Of a stretch of DNA of 64,000 nt, positions 1 through 14,500 are shown in pieces. Position 1 is the stretch's first letter. The number at the start of each line of letters is the position of its first letter. Under the pieces are notes generated by a model. It was not told the DNA's origin and searched no databases. It saw only the letters and a program-made list of their open reading frames with translations. The position numbers and the translations under genes were made by a program. This stretch comes from Muntiacus reevesi (taxonomy: Eukaryota > Chordata > Mammalia > Artiodactyla > Cervidae). The stretch spans positions 162,139,198 to 162,203,197 of the forward strand of contig NC_089252.1 of the NCBI RefSeq assembly GCF_963930625.1, read 5' to 3'.

Positions 1-2055
1 GATCAGGAACAAGACAAGGATGCCCACTCTCACCACTTTAATTAAACACAGTTTTGGAAGCCTTAGGCACAGTAATCAGGGAAGAAATACAAATATTAAT
101 AAACAGAATCCAAATTGGAAAGGAAAAAGTAAAACTGTTACTGTTTGCAAACAAGGTGATAGTACATATAGAAAATCCTAAAAATGTCACCAGAAAGCTA
201 CTAGAACTCATCAATGAATTCAGTAAGTTGCAGGATACAAAATTAATATACAGACATCTGCTACATTTCTATATGCTAACAATGAACTATTAGAAAGAGA
301 AATTAAGGAAACAATTTCATTTTATTACCACCACTCCAAAAAGAATAAAATACCTAGGAATAAAAAGGAGGCAGAATACTTATACTCCAAAAATTATAAG
401 ACATAAATGAGAGTAATTGAAGACAACAGAAACAGATGGAAAGATATATTTTCTTGGATTGAAAGAATCAAAATTGTTAAAAATGATCATACTACCCAAA
501 GCAATCTACAGATTCAAGGCAATTTCTATCAAATTACCAATGACATTTTTCACAGAATTGGAACAAAAATTTTTTTAATTTGTATAGAAACACAGAAGAC
601 CTGAAATACCCAGAACAAGCCTGAGAAAGAAGAATGGAACTGAAGGAATCATGCTTGCTGGCTTCAGATTATACTACAAAGCTATAGTCATCAAAACAGT
701 ATGGTACCAGCACCAAAAAAGACACAAAGATCAATGCAATAGGATAAAAAGCCCAAAAATAAACCACAAACTTATGCTCAATTAATCTATAAGAACAGGG
801 GCAAGAATATACAATGGAGAAAAGACAGTCTCTTCAGTAAGTGGTGATGGGGAAACTAGACAGATAAGTGTAAAAGAATGAAATTAGAACAATCTCTAAT
901 ACCATACACAAAAATAAACTCAAAATAGATTGAAGAGTTAAATGTAAGACCAACCATTTTAAAACTCCTGGAGGAAACCATAAGCAGAACACTCTTTGAC
1001 ATAAGTCACAGCAATATTTTGAGGGATCCATCTCCAAAGGAATGGAAACAAAAGCAAAAATAAGCAAATGGGACCTCATTAAACTTAAAAACTTTTGTAC
1101 AACAAAAGAAATCATAAACAAAATGAAAAGACAACCTATGAACTGAGAGAAAATATTTGTAAACAATCAACCAACAAGGGATTACTTTCCAAAATATACA
1201 AACAGCTCATACATCTCAAAAAAAAATTTTTAATGGGCAGAAAACCTAAATAGATATTTCTACAAAGACATACAGATGGCCAACAGGCACATGAAAAGAT
1301 GCTCAACATCACTAATTATTAGAAAAATGCAAATTGAAATCACAATGAGGTATCACCTCACACCAGTCAAAATAACCATCATCAAAAAAATCTACAAATA
1401 ATAAATGCTGGAGAGAGTATAGAGTAAAGGGAAACCTCCTACACTGTTGGCAGGAATGCAAATCGGTGCAGCCACTATGCAGAACAGTATGGAATTTTCT
1501 TAAAAAACTAAAAATAGGGAATTCCCTGGTGGTCCAGTATTTAGGACTCAGTGCTTTCATTGCCAGGCCCATGTTTAATCTCTGGTTAGGGGGCTAAGAT
1601 CCCACAAGTCGCAACATGGCCAAAAAAAAAATAAAGAATGTCATCTGCAGCAATATGGATGGGCCTACAGACTATCACTAAGCGAAGTCAGACAGAGAAA
1701 GATAAATATCATATGATATCACATATGTAGGATCTAATAAATGATACAAACAAACTTACTTGCAAAACAGAAACAGTCTCACAGACATACGGTTACCAAA
1801 AGGGAATGGGGAGGGGAGGGAGAGATGTGATAAATTAGGTATTTGGAATGAATAGACACACACTACTGTATATAAATTAAACAACAAGGACCTACTATAT
1901 TGCACATGGAATTAGATATATTCAATATCTTACAATAATCAATAATGAAAGAGAATTTGAAAACATATATGCATATATATTTATATGTATAACTAAATGA
2001 CTTTGGTGTACACCTGAAACATTGTATATCAACTATACTTTGACTTAAAAAAATA
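1..2055 (+). mobile_element. L1 LINE 3' part (end of ORF2 and 3' UTR)
   Basis: The opening sequence translates to degraded L1 ORF2 text of the type IQIGKEKVKLLLFANK and ENPKNVTRKLLELINEF, then runs into the typical ruminant L1 3' region with TCACAGACATA-type and AACAACAAGGACCTACT-type stretches. Stops and frameshifts break the frame, so it is dead. It enters from beyond the window and lies in HELB intron 11, antisense to HELB. It explains why no HELB exon is found in the first 2.4 kb. A CHR SINE replaces part of it at about 1515-1632. The 2056-2423 stretch to the right has no feature I recognise. Confidence 0.9.
1515..1632 (+). mobile_element. CHR-type tRNA SINE nested in L1
   Basis: It starts GGAATTCCCTGGTGGTCCAG and ends in an A-rich tail after the 'catggcc' motif, the usual layout of cetartiodactyl CHR SINEs. 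The L1 sequence does not continue directly across it. Compared with the L1 at 32285-33000, roughly 260 bp of L1 is missing at this point, and no clear target-site duplication is visible. Confidence 0.85.
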
Positions 2056-2423
2056 ATTTAAGTTGAAATTTAGAGCAAAAAAGATCCACAATGAACCAAG
2101 TATCAAAATTTTAAATAAAGACAAGCTAAGTAGAGCAAAGGGGAAATTCAGTCCTCCCGGTCCTGATCCTTCCCCCTGGGAGACAGAGGAAGACGACCTG
2201 CAACATGAGGCTTTAACTACAGCATCTTAGATCTGGAAAGTATAGAGAGCTCTGAAGCAGAACGAGCAAAACGTTAGTGTCCGTACAGTAGGTTCTGTGC
2301 TATTGTGTATTTTGTTTACTAATTTAAAAAAATAATAAAAGCAACGAAAATTAAGAAGAAAATAATGCAAGGTACTCCATCTTGGCAAGCTATTTAAATC
2401 ATTTTATAAAAGTCCACTCTTAC

Positions 2424-2567
2424 CTGAAAAGTATGAATTGTTCTTGCCCATGCATGCTTTATGTGGCAATACTGCATTAGTTTCCCAAAATCCACAGTTA
2501 CTTCCAGGCCAGCCATATTATTAATGGTCAAAAATCTTCTCTTTCCAAAAGTTACATCAGTTTTATC
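2424..2567 (-). CDS. HELB: HELB exon 11 (helicase motif V)
   Basis: It has 144 nt (48 codons), phase 0 at both ends. The acceptor is TGACAG at 2573-2568 and the donor is CAG|GTAAGA at 2426-2418. It encodes residues about 832-879, including the VTFGKRRFLTINNMAGLEV core and HAWARTIHTFQ. That last string is SF1B motif V, which normally continues as GSE in the next exon. It is the last HELB exon in the window; the sequence to the left is L1. Confidence 0.95.
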
Positions 2568-5500
2568 CTGTCACCAAAACAAATAACTGCTCTTTATGTT
2601 TTCAAATACATACTCTGCAAAGGTCTATTTGGGATTTGAACATAAAATGCAAGCACCTTATAAATAAAATAGCATGAATCATTGTTAAGAATTTCAAAAA
2701 GCTTAAAATCTATGCTTGAGCACCAACTGAAAACAGACACACCCAAATACTTTAATAAACATAAGTGGAAGTTTTTGATCATTGAAATTTAACCTTAATT
2801 TGACTCTTTGGAGAACAGTTTGTGTTGCTGTTCTTACTCTGAAGACTATACATTTTACTTCTTGCAATGATTGTATAAGTTGCATACATTTTTGGCAAAG
2901 AGTTCACTTTTCTTTACATATTTTAAAGAATAAACTTTTAAGTTTACAAAGGTGTTTATACAATGAGGGCAAATTCAAGGAGATCACTTGTATAACTTCT
3001 ATATTTAAGCAGCAACCAAGGAAATGCCGCTTTGTAAAACATAATAAGTGTATCACTTGCCCCTTGGTTTTGTTACTTGAGCACTTCAAACTTACTAAAG
3101 ATTTGTTTCTTCACAAAGTCTCCCAGAAAATGTAAGAGAAAGGAACATTTCCCAACTGATTTTATGAGGCCAGCATTAGTTGGCTTCATAAACTCAGAAA
3201 AGATATCACTGGAAAACTACAAACCAAGATTCCTTGTGGATACAAAGCCAAAAATTCTTAACAAAAAATTATGGAAGAAAAATGTCAGCTCTCATATGAT
3301 TAGATTCTGAAACAATCCTCAGTAAATAAAAAGAAAACCAAATCTATCCTTCATAGGTAAAAAGGTACTCTTTTTCTGTTATCACCTACCGCTGTTATAA
3401 AAAATATTTCTCCATTGCAGAGTCGAGTACCACTTTCAAAGTCATGCTTATTTTTAGCAAAACCAGGAGAAGTACCACCATTAAAGTCTTCGCCACTGGC
3501 GTTTAAGTCATTATTTTCTTGACTGTTGAAGGTATTTTCAGGGAGTAACTCTGAGAGATACGCATTCCTGGTACAGCAAATTTTATCACCAACTCCAAAT
3601 TCAAGTCTATTCTGATGGTTTCTGGGATAGAAAATAAGAATACAGTATGAGAGTTTGGAAAACCTCAATTTCATTTTCTTTATGCCCTGATTCCCACTCA
3701 GATCTGATCCAATTCTCAAAATAATTTCCACAGACTCTTCACATCACCTTTGTTCTCTAAAGGTCACCAAGAAATCAGGAAGCTCCCAGAGTTGTGATCT
3801 GATTACCTACACTCACTGCAGGACCTCAAACTCAATGACATTTCCCAGCTGACTTCTCAAGCTAGAAATTTTGGCATAAAGGCTGACGTTTATCTTTCCC
3901 TTCACATTCCAAAAGTTACCAAAAGTCTTACTGACTCTACCTTTTAAATTCATCCTCTCCTCTCCAATCTCTGTTATCACTACTCCAATTCAAGTCTCAC
4001 ACATTTATACATATTTCTATTATAATAATTATGACACTGTATCAGAGTAATAGCAGCAAATTGGTAAGTGCTTTATGTTATTTCATTTCATCCTTACTAC
4101 AACTTTATGAGGGAGATTCTGAGTACGTATGTAAGTATGCTTACACGGGAAGGTGAAATTACCTGCTCAGGACTGAGACTCAGACTTGATGGCCCCAGTC
4201 GTGTGCTTTTTAATTTTTTTTTAACCCTTTGTTGGGGTACCTATCATGTTTTTTTGTCTCTTTACTCAATAGACAAGTAGATCCTCTAGTAACTTACACA
4301 TTTCTGGGTTCTCTGCACTTAATAAATGGTATCATTATTATTAAGTGAAAGTCGCTCAGTCATGTCCAACTCTTTGTGACCCCATGGACTAATACAATCC
4401 ATGGAATTCTCGAGGCCAGAATACTGGAGTGGGTAGCCTTTCCCTTCTCCAGGGGATCTTCCCGACCCAGGAATCAAACTGGGGTCTCCTGCATTGCAGG
4501 GGGATTCTTTACCCGCTGAGCCACAAGGGAAGCCCTACTGATAAATGCAAGAGAAGTTATTTAGCCTGTCCTATGTGTGAACAGCATGACTTTTCTATCC
4601 GCTCATTTCCCCGACAGATGTTCACCTAAGGGTCTCTCTGCAGGCATCCTGGTGCTGAGGTTCTTGAACACATTCCACGCATATCTAATTTGAAAAACTG
4701 CCCTAAATTCTCAAAGCTCAGTGTGTAGAGGCTAGAGGTAGGAAACCGCAAGGACAATTTTACTCCTAATTTTTCTCATTACGCTGAGGACCAAAAATTC
4801 CTAAAGACCTATCTCATACTTAATTGAAGACATCATCTGACTTCACAATGGAGAAAAAAGACTTTTATTTATTTATTTATTTTTTTTTTGGAAAAAAGAC
4901 TTTTAAATATGCAACTACAATGATAAACGCCAATGATAAGCAAACAAAAGGACGGAGAATCCAGGAAGCACTGTCCTCACCTGATTAGATGTCCCGTGTA
5001 GTGCTGGCAACAGCACGCGTTGATCAGGTCACAGTCCTGCCTGCAACACAGGAAAACGCAAGGGTCACTTTAACGGAATCTCTTTTGCGTAGATTTCTTT
5101 TACCAACAATCATGATATATGGGATTCTATCAAAAGTTTCCAGAACTTTCCTCAGGAAAAGGTATTTAGTAATTTTGATTTAAAAACAAGTATTTCTTCC
5201 GTTCAGATTTCCCATTAGTTACCAAATATAATATTTGGTAGAAAGAGCCCTCTTTAGAGAATTCCCTGGTGGTCCAGTGGTTAGGACTCAGTACGCTCAC
5301 TGCCATGGGCCTGGGTTCTATAATCCCACAAACTGTGCAGTGTGACCAATAAATGAATGAACGTATGAATGAACAGCCCTCTTTAAAAACTGCCTTCTGC
5401 TGGGTCTACCAAAGAAACACCTCAAAATAAGAGAGAATTCACAGTGATGAACTACTAGAGTCTCCCAATTCAACAGCATCTGATTAATACAGTATGAAAT

Positions 5501-8500
5501 TTAAAAGATGCACTTTTAAAAACAATAAAATATTGTAAAAGCTTTACCTTCTAAATGCAATAAATTGTGATGTTTTCACGTCTTCTAGGTCTTTTTCTTT
5601 GAGTAAAGTACTAACTGCAGAATATAAATCTGATAATTCAAGAGAAAAAGGTTAACACAGAAAAGCACTGAATTATAACACTGTTTCAGTCAGTTCAGTT
5701 CCTGAGTCCTGTCTGACTCTGTGACCCCATGGACTGCAGCACACCAGGGTTCCCTGTCCATCACCAACTCCCAGAGCCTACTCAAACTCATGTCCATTGA
5801 GTCAGTAATGCAATCCAACCATCTTATCCTCTGTCGTCCCCTTCTCCTCCTGCCTTCAATCTTTCCCAGCATCAGGGTCTTTTCCAATGAGTCAGTTCTT
5901 CCCATCAGGTGGGCAAAGTATTGGAGTTTCAGCCTCAGCATTAGTCCTTCCAATGAACATTCAGGACTGATTTCCTTTAGGATGGACTGGTTGCATCTCC
6001 TTGCAGTCCAAGGGACTCTCAAGAGTCTTCTCCAACACCACAGTTCAAAAGCATCAATTCTTCAGCACTCAGCTTTCTTTATAGTCCAACTCTCACATCC
6101 ATACATGACACTGGAAAAACCATAGCTTTGACTAGATGAACCTTTGTTGGCAAAGTAACGTCTCAGATTTTTAATATGCTGTCTAGGTTGGGTCGTAACT
6201 TCTCTTCCAAGGAGCAAGCGTCTTTGAATTTCATGACTGCAATCACCATCTGCAGTGATTTTGGAGGCCAAGAAAATAAAATCTGTCACTGTTTCCATTG
6301 TTTCCCCATCTATTTGCAATGAAGTGATGGGACCAGATGCCATTATTTTAGTTTTCTGAATGTTGAGTTTTAAGCCAACTTTTTCACTCTCCTCTTTCAC
6401 TTTCATCAAGAGGCTCTCTAGCTCTTCTTCACTTTCTGCCATAAGGTGGTGTCATCTGCATATCTGAGGTTATTGATATTTCTCCCAGCCATCTTGATAC
6501 CAGCTTGTGCTTCATCCAGCCCGCATTTCGAATGATGTACTCTGCATATAAGTTAAATAAGTAGAGAGCCTTGACGTACTTCTTTCCCTATTTGGAACCA
6601 GTCTTGTTCTATGTCCAGTTCTAACTGTTACGTCTTGACCTGCATACAGATTTCTCAGGAGGCAGGTCAGGTGGTTTGGTATTCCCATCTCTTTAAGAAT
6701 TTTTCACAATTGGTTGTGATTCACACAGTCAAAGGCTTTGGCATAGTCAATAAAGCAGAAGTAGATGTTTTTCTGGAACTCTGCTGCTTTTTCGATGATC
6801 CAGTGGATGTTGGCAATTTGATCTCTAGTTCCTCTGCCTTGACTAAATCCAGCTTGAACATCTGGAAGTTCACGGTTCACATACTGTTGAAGCCTGGCTT
6901 GGAGAATTTTGAGCATTACTGTGCTAGTGTGTGAGATGAGTGAAATAGTGCAGTAGTTTGAACATTTTTTGGCATTGCCCTTCTTTGGGATTGGAATGAA
7001 AACTGACCTTTTTCAGTCTTGTGGCCACTGCTGAGTTTTCCAAATTTGCTGGCCTATTGAGTACAGCACTTTCACAGCATCATGTTTTAGGATTTGAAAC
7101 AGCTCAACTGGAATTCTATTGCTTCTACTAGCTTTGTTCATAGTGATGCTTCCTAAGGCCCACTTGACTTCACATTCCAAGATGTCTGTCTCTAGGTGAG
7201 TGATCACACCATCGTGGTTATCTGGGTCATGAAGATCTTTTTTTTATAGTTCTTCTGTGTATTCTTGCCACCTCTTCTTAATATCTTCTGCTTCTGTTAG
7301 GTCCATACGATTTCTGTCCTTTATTATGCACATCTTTGCATGAAATATTCCCTTGGTATCTTTAATTTTCTTGAAGAGATCTCTCATCTGTCCCATTCTA
7401 TTGTTTTCCTCTATTTCTTTGCACTGATCACTGAGGAAGGCTTTCTTATCTCTCCTTGCAATTCTTTGGAACTCTGCATTCAAATGGGTATACATTTCCT
7501 TTTCTCCTTTGCTTTTTGCCTCTCTTTTTGCTCAGCTATCTGTAAGGCCCCCTCAACCATTTTACCTTTTGGCATTTTTTTTTTTCTTGGGGATGGTCTT
7601 GATCACTGCCTCCTGTACAATGTCACAAACCTCTGTCCATAGTTCTTCAGGCACTCTGTCTATCAGATCTAATCCCTTGAATCTAGTTCTCACTTCCACT
7701 GTATAATCGTAAGGGATTTGATTTAGGTCATACCTGAATGGTCTAGAGGCTTTCCCTACTTTCTTCAAATTAAGTCTGAATTTGGCAATAAGGAATTCAT
7801 GATCTGAGCCACAGTCAGCTCCCGGTCTGGTTTTTGATGACTGTATAGAGCTTCTCCATCTTTGGCTGCAAAGAATATAATCAATCTGATTTCAGTATTG
7901 ACCATCTGCTGATCTCCATGTGTAGAATCTTCTCTTGTGTTGTTTGAAGATGGTGTTTGCTATGACCAAAGCGTTATCTTGGCAAAACTCTAACAGCCTT
8001 TGACCTGCTTCATTTTGTACCCCAAGGTCAAATTTTCCTGTTAATCCAGGTATCTCTTGACTTCCTACTTTTGCATTCCAGTCTCCTATAATGAAAAGGA
8101 CATCTTTTTTGGGTGTTAGTTCTAGGAGGTCTTCATAGAATCATTCCTGGTTGGGGCACAGACTTGGATTACTGTGATACTGAATGGCTTGCCTTGTAAA
8201 CAAAGATCATTCTGTCGTTTCTGAGACTGCATCCAAGTACTACATTTCAGATTCTTTTGTTGACTATCAGGGCTATTCCATTTCTTCTAAGGGATTCTTG
8301 CCCACATTAGTACACATAATGGTCATCTGAGTTAAATTCACCCATTCCTGTCCATTTTAGTTCACTCTTTCCATCTCCTGTTTGACCACTTCCAATTTGC
8401 TTTCATTCATGGACCTAACATTCCAGGTTCCTGTGCAATACTTCTCTTTACAGCATCGGACCTTGCTTCCATCACCAGTCACATCCACAGCTGGCTGTTG

Positions 8501-11500
8501 TTTTTGCTTTGGCTCTGTCTCTTCATTCTTTCTGGAGTTAGTTCTCCACTGATCTCCAGTAGCATACTGGGCACCTACCGACCTGGGGAGTTCATCTTTC
8601 AGTTTCCTATCTTTTTGCCTTTTCATACTGTTCATTGGTTCTCCAGGCAAGAACACTGAAGTGTTTGCCATTCCCTTCTCCAGTGGCCCACTTTTTGTCA
8701 GAACTCTCCACCGTGACCTGTCCGTCTTGGGCTGCCCTACACAGCATGGCTCATAGTTTCAGTGAGTTAGGCAAGGCTGTGGTCCATGTGATCAGTTTGA
8801 TTAGTTTTCTATGACTGTGGTTTTCATTCTGTCTGCCCTCTGATGGATAAGGATAACAGGTTTATGGAAGCTTCCTGATGGGAGAGACTGACTGAGGGGA
8901 AACTACTTCAGAATTCCTGCTAAGGGGTCTCATCAAATGGGATACAGGTTCACTATGGGAGCATCAACCTTATTTGCTTCATCAGCCAGAACAAAAGAAA
9001 ACAGAATGAAGGCAACGGTTCCAGACATTCTTTCTCAACCACTAGCCCAGACAGCTCCTAATTTGTAGTATCATCACTGCATATTTATCGATGGTTTGTA
9101 AATGCTAAATTTAAAGTATGAGCAAGAGGACAAAATATGTAACAGAATCACTGATGTACAACTTCTGTTTTAAGCTCTGGTAGCACTAGTGGTCATCAGT
9201 TATAGTTTGAGAATCTATATGCTCTGCAATTGTGATTTCATCTTTAATTTAATCATCACAACATGCATATAATGCACGTATTATTATACCCGGAGCTGAC
9301 ATGTAGCTGATACAGACCAGAATAAAATAGGGAGATATTTCTATAATGACTAGAAAACAGCTACTCCTCAAACTCCACAAAGTCCTCCCTTGCATCCCAA
9401 GCATGTCGTTCCCTCCTCCAGAATCCCCAGATCGCCCCATGATTCAACAACTAATAGGTTAACTCTGACACAGGAAGGGCATCTATTCCAACAGTGACCA
9501 GACTCTAACCAGCTATTAAATAGTTTAACTCTCACCACTGATTACACCCTTGCTACAAAAGTGAAACTGAGGCCTTTGGAAGTAAAAGAAGTCTTCCAAC
9601 AGGGCAGGGTGGCCAGCCTCCCTCTTTTAGCACTCAGATCACTGACAGTGATAATGTCCACTTACAACTTGTCCTTCCTCACCGCCTGAGAAGCTGGCTT
9701 CCTCTCATCTCTCTTAGCAATGTTACAAATCAGGGAACATTTCTCAGGAAGGAGAGAAGATATAAAAATTGGGGGAAAAACATTTCAGGCTTTTAGGTCT
9801 TTCCCTCATAGATAAATCAAAAGGGAATGAAAAAGCCCAGTACTTGTAAGCCTTCCTCTAGGAAGACAGAATTAGTTGCTCATGGAGCCCTTCATTTTTC
9901 AGATGAAGGAAGGGTTATCAGTAAAACGTGGCCAACACTCAGCTTACCTCCAGCCAAGCCCTGCTTGCAAAGGTCTCCCAGAACCCTGTTTTCTTTCACA
10001 TGTACAGGATCATGCTATTCTGCTCCCTGCTCTGTTCACTCTCCCTACAACTCCCAGATCAATATACACACTGTATTTCCTTAATTCTAAGACATGCATT
10101 TCTTCTCACATTTTAGCATCACTGGAATTCCAGCCTGTCTCAGGGCTTTGTATCCTGCAATAATGGGAATAACTAGGTAATTTATTAAGAAATACTTATT
10201 TCTTAAGTATTAAGTAATAATACTTAATTATTCATGAAAAAGTACTATATGCCTCTCTAAGGAGTATTTATTCAATTCTCTTAAAGAAGAGACTCGTTTT
10301 CCAGCTGAAGTTTATAATTAAGATAGAGAAACAGCATCAGCTAAGCTCTGCTACCATTCTGAAACAACTTTTTTTTTTTAAAGTACATTCTCATTAATGA
10401 AAAGAATGGGTGCCAGAAATAAAACTTATTTCAGGTAGATCTAAATGGAATAGCAGAGAAAGAAAATTTCTTAACCACAGCTGTCTCATTTTCTTCAATT
10501 GTACTAATATCTACTATGAACTAAACTATGGTGAGGATAAACATTATCTATAAATTATTCACAACATGTGGAATAAAAAACAAGCCAAAAAACAATGCAC
10601 AGCTTATAATCCAATTTATGTAAAACTAATATATGTCTGTGTATGCATGGCAATCCACTCCACTATTCTTGCCAGGAGAACCCCCTGGGCAGGGCAGCCT
10701 GGCAGGCTTACAGTCCATAGGGTTGCACAGAATCAGACACGACAGAAGTGACTTAGCGTGTACACATGGATATAATTAAGTTTTATAAAGATAAACACCA
10801 AGCTCTTTGTATGGATGTAACTTTTATGGGAGCTGACTCAGGGGAAGAGGAGTGGGAATAATTAAAGGAAATATTAATTTTTATTTCAAACGCTTCTGTA
10901 TCATTTGCCTTCTGCTAAGGAATGTAAATGGTTTCTATAATTTAAAAAAAAAAAAACCACCAAAAATGCATTTATAGAATCCCATTATTACATGATCTCA
11001 GTTAAAAAGAGAATATCGTAACGTGTGAATGAACACTAACCCAAGGGAACTGAGATGGGGACACACAGGGAGGAAAGGCTTACAGATAAAGTTGGATGTC
11101 AATTAATGTCACATGCCGAGTGAAAGCTGCTAAGTAAGAAGCACATAATTTGAAGAACTGTGGCAACTACAATAAATCCTCAATAATAACCCAATTCAAT
11201 TTTGAGTAAACTACTATACTATTTTTAAAACCTTGCTAAGCAAGTTTGTAATATAAAGATGAAAGGTATAATCTATTTAAATAAATTCATTTGGAGTAAT
11301 AATTTAATATCTATTATTTACAAAAAAATAACATCACTTTGCCAACAAAGGTCCATCTAGTCAAAGCTACGGTTTTTCCAGTAGTCATATATGGATGTGA
11401 GAGTTGGACTATAAAGAAAGCTGAGCACCAAAGAACTGACGCTTTTGAACTGTGGTGTTGGAGAAAACTCTTGAGAGTCCCTTGGACTGCAAGGAGATCC

Positions 11501-14500
11501 AACCAGACTTTATTTTGGGGGGCTCCAAAATCACTGCAGATGGTGACTGCAGGCATGAAATTAAAAGATGCTTGCTCCTTAGAAAAAAAGTTATGACCAA
11601 TCTAGATAGCATATCAAAAAGCAGAGACATTACTTTGCCAACAAAGGTCCATCTAGTCAAGGCTATGGTTTTTCCAGTGGTCATGTATGGATGTGAGAGT
11701 TGGACTATAATGAAAGCTGAGAGCCGAAGAATTGATGATTTTGAACTGTGGTGTTGGAGAAGACTCTTGAGAGTCTCTTGGAGTGCAAGGAGATGCAACC
11801 AGTCCATTCTAAAGGAAATCAGTCCTGAATGTTCATTGGAAGGACTGATGTTGAAGCTGAAACTTCAATACTTTGGCCACCTGATGGCAAGAACTAACTC
11901 CCTGGAAAAGACCTTGATGCTGGGAAAGATTGAAGGTGGGGGGAGAAGGGGATGACAGAGGATGAGATGGTTGGATGGCATCACCGACTCAACGGACATG
12001 AGTTTGAGTAAACTCTGGGAGTTGGTGATGGACAGGGAGGCCTGGTGCGGTGCAGTCCATGGGGTCGCAAAGAGTCGGACACAACTGAGCGACTGAACTG
12101 ATTTACAAAAAAAATAACATTTACATAGCTCCTCAAAACTGACAAATGCCCTCAACCTTCACAACTGTTCCATACTGTCACTATTACCCCCATTTTACCA
12201 ATGGTGGAGTGATCAGACGTGAGTTATACACACAGGGAGAAGAGTCCCTTGTCCCATGCATTTTCTCAATCCTATCACCCTGTTATCCTAATACTCCTAA
12301 TTAGAAGTAATGTTTGTCCATTTTATTAGAAACAGAACTGTTAGGAACTCAGCTTAGCAACAGTTTGACAGCCACTACTTTTGTTTCACAAATGTCCTAA
12401 AAACAACAAATGTTTCCAACTGCTGTAAAAAAAAAATGCTTCATTCATTAAGAATAAACTTGGGATTACTGGGGCTTTTGCTTTACTGTAAACTAATCAT
12501 CTTCAGCCCTGGGTCAGGAAGATCCCCCGGAGGAGGAAATGGCAACCCACTCCAGTATTCTTGCCTAGAGAATCCCATGGGCAGAGGAAGCCTGGCAGGC
12601 TACAGGCCATGGGATCACAAAGAGTCAGACGTGACTGAGCAACTGAGCACCGCACGGCAAACTAATCATCTACATCCACTTATTTACTCAACAAATATTT
12701 ACTAAGTCCTTTAGTATGCATGAGCTTACTTCTTTACAAAATTTGAAAGTAATCTGCTTCTGATGATTAATAAATTTATTAAATTATTACATTAAATAAA
12801 TTTATTTTCAGTGCCTAATGTTTTACTAGCAATATTTATATTACTGTCAAATAAAATTCTAAGTATTTAATAACTGAATTATAAAACTGAAATATTTAAC
12901 CCTGTATAACATAAAAGTTAATACTTACAAAACTGATGATTGCTTTTTGAGGACTGAGAACTGGCATCTTCTTCTGGGAGTCTGACAAAAATAAATGATT
13001 TATCTTGTATTGAGACAGGGAATGTCAGATTATCAGAGATATTCACCTCTGCATCAAATGTTGGAAACTGGCATCTTGAGATTCTTAAATAAAGATAAAA
13101 TAATACACCAAGAACATTAGTATCCAAAAATGTGTCTTCACATACATGCAGAGATAATGTCATTACAATAATATCTGTGAATAGGTCATAAACAGGGTGA
13201 AAAGGCCACCTATACATGCATTATAAATAGCAAATGAGTTTCAAAACAGACTTAGCAAGACCACAAAGCTACATTTATCCATCAGTCCCCTACTCCTAGC
13301 ATATTTAAAGTATTAGAAAAAATTTACCAAGCAACATTCTGAGAACTTGATCTACTTTTCTCCAAACCGCAAAAGAACCACACAAGGTAGGTATTATCCT
13401 CATTTCATAGAGAAAGCAACATGATGCTTAGCTGACTACAGTGGGGATGTCCAAGATCACAGTGGTAGAAAGAAGAGCTAGGACGGAATTTGGACCCACT
13501 GGCCTCCATATTTCTATTTAAATTAATTTAGACTCTTTGGGGGCTTTTCCATACATGTACATCACACTCTTTCTTTTCCCCTTTCTTCTGTTATATATCA
13601 TACCTATGGGCTCATCTTCTCAACTGAACCAAGTATCCACATCTTCTCTTTGCTTCTGTTCCCTCCTCACCCATTTTTTAATTCTTGTACACCCCAAGAT
13701 TAGCAAGCCATAACAGAAAACATAGTAAGGGCCAGTGGCATTGTCATACTAGAGTCCCTCCTTGGCTATTTGTTAGAAAAGTGACTCCCTGCAAAGACCA
13801 ACAGCAGCTTAGCTATCAAAGGTACAGTTCCCTACTGCGCGTCATCTTCAACCCTTCCCAAAATCGTGGAAAGAGAAGAAAGCAGAGAGGAGACGACGTC
13901 CCTGCTGAACTGTCCCAGATTTAATTTGGGGTGCTGAGAATCACCATGGATTTCCTGTTCTGCTTCTGACCCAGGACATGTAACACTTCTGTCTCTGTTT
14001 ATGGTATCACGGGGACTCATCTGTCATTAACCACTTGGTGATGATGACCAAGAAGAAATGATGAAAGGAGTAAAGCCCAAAAGATACTGAAAAAGTTACA
14101 AAAAGGAATTCCTAAGTTTCAGAGAAAATTGAGTTCTAAGACATCTAACATGCTTCATATTCTTCCAAGACTTCTAGACTTTAAAATGACCAATCATCTA
14201 CCAATATTCCAAAACCAAGGTTGCCTTTATGTAGGGGCAGAAGAGTTATAGGTAAAGAATATTACACATCAACTACATTATTTTTCATAATGTGTCAATA
14301 TGAAACTACATCATCTACACTGTTCCTATCCATTCTTTCTCTACCTCTCTATTCTCTCCAGGGTAGACAGGGACAGGGAGATAGTTTTTGCTGACATCCA
14401 AGCAAGAAAATGTTTAGACAACAAAAAGAGCATCTTGTAGTCTAATGCAATATCCTGTCCTGTTGAATATCTGAACCAGATAGCTACTGCAAAGACCTCC

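Noticed and set aside
1..2423. Search for the next HELB exon (motif VI, TAVTRGR-type)
   Set aside because: No matching text on the minus strand; the region is L1 and unassigned sequence, so the exon lies beyond the window.
11452..11955. 167-codon plus-strand frame
   Set aside because: It is BovB 3' coding text kept open by chance across the rearranged insertion; not a gene.
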